Part shown: piece by piece, positions 62,943-64,000 of the stretch
Layout: each line of letters opens with the position of its first letter
Numbering within the stretch: position 1 is the stretch's first letter
NCBI GenBank assembly: GCA_037176705.1
Contig: CM073885.1
Coordinates: 215,400,290-215,464,289, forward strand
Source of the DNA: Molossus alvarezi
Taxonomy: Eukaryota > Chordata > Mammalia > Chiroptera > Molossidae
DNA length: 64,000 nt
Direction: 5' to 3'
Position numbers and translations under genes: made by a program
Notes under the pieces: model-generated
What the model was told of the DNA's origin: nothing
The model's input: the letters and a program-made list of their open reading frames with translations, nothing else
Databases searched by the model: none

Positions 62943-63816
62943 AAAAATAATAGCTAACTTTTATTGAATGCTTAAAATAAATTTTACAAAATAAAACACT
63001 GCTCCAAGTGAATAAAATACACACATTTACTAACTCCTCAAAACAATTATGATAACCTAGATTCTAGATAGCTCTTGTGGCTTTCACCCCTGGTGATTAT
63101 GTTACATTATGTGGCCAAAAGTTGAAGATGTAATTAAGGTGACTAATCAGTTGACCTTAAACGAGGTAGATTATCCAGGTGGGCCTAGATATTATAATCA
63201 TACAATCACATGAGCTCCTTAAAAGCAGACAGTTTGTTCTGGCTATTAGCAAAAGAGGAGGTTGGAGAGATTTGAAGCATGAGAAAGACTCAGTGCAGTT
63301 GCTGCTTTGAAGATGGAGGGAGTCACACAAGAAAGAGCCTGAGCAAGCTCTAGGAGCAGAGGGCCAGCCCCGGATCAAAACCAACAAGGGAACAAGGACC
63401 TCAGGCCTAAAGCTGCAAGAAACTGCATTCTGCCAACAACCTGAACGACAACAACCTGAATGAGTTTGGAAGGGAATTCTTCCCAGAGCCTCCAGTTACG
63501 GTCCAGCTAGCTGGCATCTTGGCTTTAGCCTTGTGAGTCCTTAAGAAGAGAATCCACTTGAGCCCATCCAGACTTCTAACCCACAGAACTGTGAGAGAAT
63601 AAAAGGGTGTTGCTTTAAGATGTTAAGTTGTGAGAGCAGTGGAGAACTAATATAAACCACATATAGTAGCTACCTTTAGTATTATGCCCACTTTGCAAAT
63701 GAGGAAACTGGAGCACAGGGGAGTAAAGTCACTTGCCTGAAGTCTCACAACTATTACATATCAGAAGTGGGGTTTAAATTCAGGTAGTCTCTCCCCAGAG
63801 CCCATGCTCTAACAGA
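62943..63816 (-). repeat. MIR SINE (ancient), split by an MLT1 LTR
   Basis: Left part (62943-63060): AATAGCTAACTTTTATTGAA, TTACTAACTCCTCAAAACAA. Right part (63660-63816): ATTATGCCCACTTTGCAAAT, GAGGAAACTGGAGCACAGGG, CACTTGCCTGAAGTCTCACA, GGTTTAAATTCAGGTAGTC. Together they give one reverse-complement MIR interrupted by the LTR. Confidence 0.72.
63070..63658 (+). mobile_element. MLT1-type solo LTR (ERVL-MaLR)
   Basis: GTGATTATGTTACATTATGT, GTTGAAGATGTAATTAAGGT, GATTATCCAGGTGGGCCTAG, GTGCAGTTGCTGCTTTGAAG, CTGCATTCTGCCAACAACCT, GGCTTTAGCCTTGTGAGTCC, CACAGAACTGTGAGAGAATA and GAGAACTAATATAAACC keep the order of MLT1-type LTRs, longer than the LTR at 49866. No internal retroviral sequence adjoins it. 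Exact ends are uncertain by 10-15 bases. Confidence 0.75.
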
Positions 63817-64000
63817 GGGACACAGTCCCTGAGACAATTGCAGGTACTCATTGCATATTTGTTTCCCTTTCCTTTTCTGTTTAGTGCAGCCCAGAGGGCA
63901 CCTAGCTAGCACATTGCTTGATTTTGATATAACAAACCTGAATAAACCAGAGATTTTATGTTTTTAATAATCTCTTTACTATAAAAAAATACTCAACTGA

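Noticed and set aside
1..64000. CRISPR arrays, operons, insertion sequences or other prokaryotic systems
   Set aside because: The sequence is mammalian, with L1, SINE, MIR and LTR relics; the regular short repeats present are simple microsatellites.

Overview
This window is mammalian nuclear DNA with no recognisable host protein-coding exon, rRNA or functional tRNA gene. The source is almost certainly a bat of the Yangochiroptera group. At least 20 copies of the bat-specific, tRNA-derived VES SINE family are present, with heads matching GCCCTGGCCGGTTTGGCTCAG or its reverse complement, and they lie among L1 elements and half-L1 (HAL1) elements. A noctilionoid/phyllostomid-like bat is my guess from the form of the younger SINEs; the sequence does not prove it. 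The locus reads as intergenic DNA or the inside of a large intron.

Layout. 1-4500: two head-to-tail L1 3' parts on the + strand. 4500-10000: mostly unique sequence with a Tigger-like DNA transposon, a MIR and two SINEs. 10166-10870: a large CCTT microsatellite joined to the 3' end of a minus-strand L1. 10870-16340: unique sequence with old MIR, L1 and MER5A relics and SINEs. 16622-28738: one near-full-length minus-strand L1 (about 6.2 kb when the inserts are subtracted) split by six later insertions: three SINEs, a full-length HAL1, an internally deleted L1, and an inverted piece of L1 ORF2. 28843-29098: a short hAT-type element. 29100-31530: unique. 31907-36960: a + strand L1 split by a second HAL1. 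37000-43630: mostly unique, with the longest repeat-poor stretch at 39850-42247. 43644-45106: an L1 inverted by twin priming. 45200-52250: SINE clusters, L2, an MLT1 LTR and microsatellites. 52252-54835: a third HAL1. 54900-64000: unique blocks with MIR, MER5A, SINEs and an MLT1 LTR.

How the parts relate. The elements form a trans-mobilisation system in fossil form. L1 ORF2 protein (endonuclease plus reverse transcriptase) is the usual driver of L1, HAL1 and SINE insertion. The HAL1 copies carry a 5' UTR, ORF1 and an L1-like 3' UTR but no ORF2, and the SINEs carry a tRNA-like Pol III promoter. Target-site duplications of 9-18 bp flank many insertions here and allow much of the insertion order to be read directly. 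All L1 coding regions in the window are truncated, frameshifted or stopped; the best-kept reading frame is the HAL1 ORF1 at 20232-21192, broken by one frameshift in an A-run.

Limits: family names were assigned by eye from motifs. Boundaries of old repeats (MIR, L2, MER5A, old L1) are good to perhaps 10-30 bases; boundaries set by duplicated target sites are good to a few bases.
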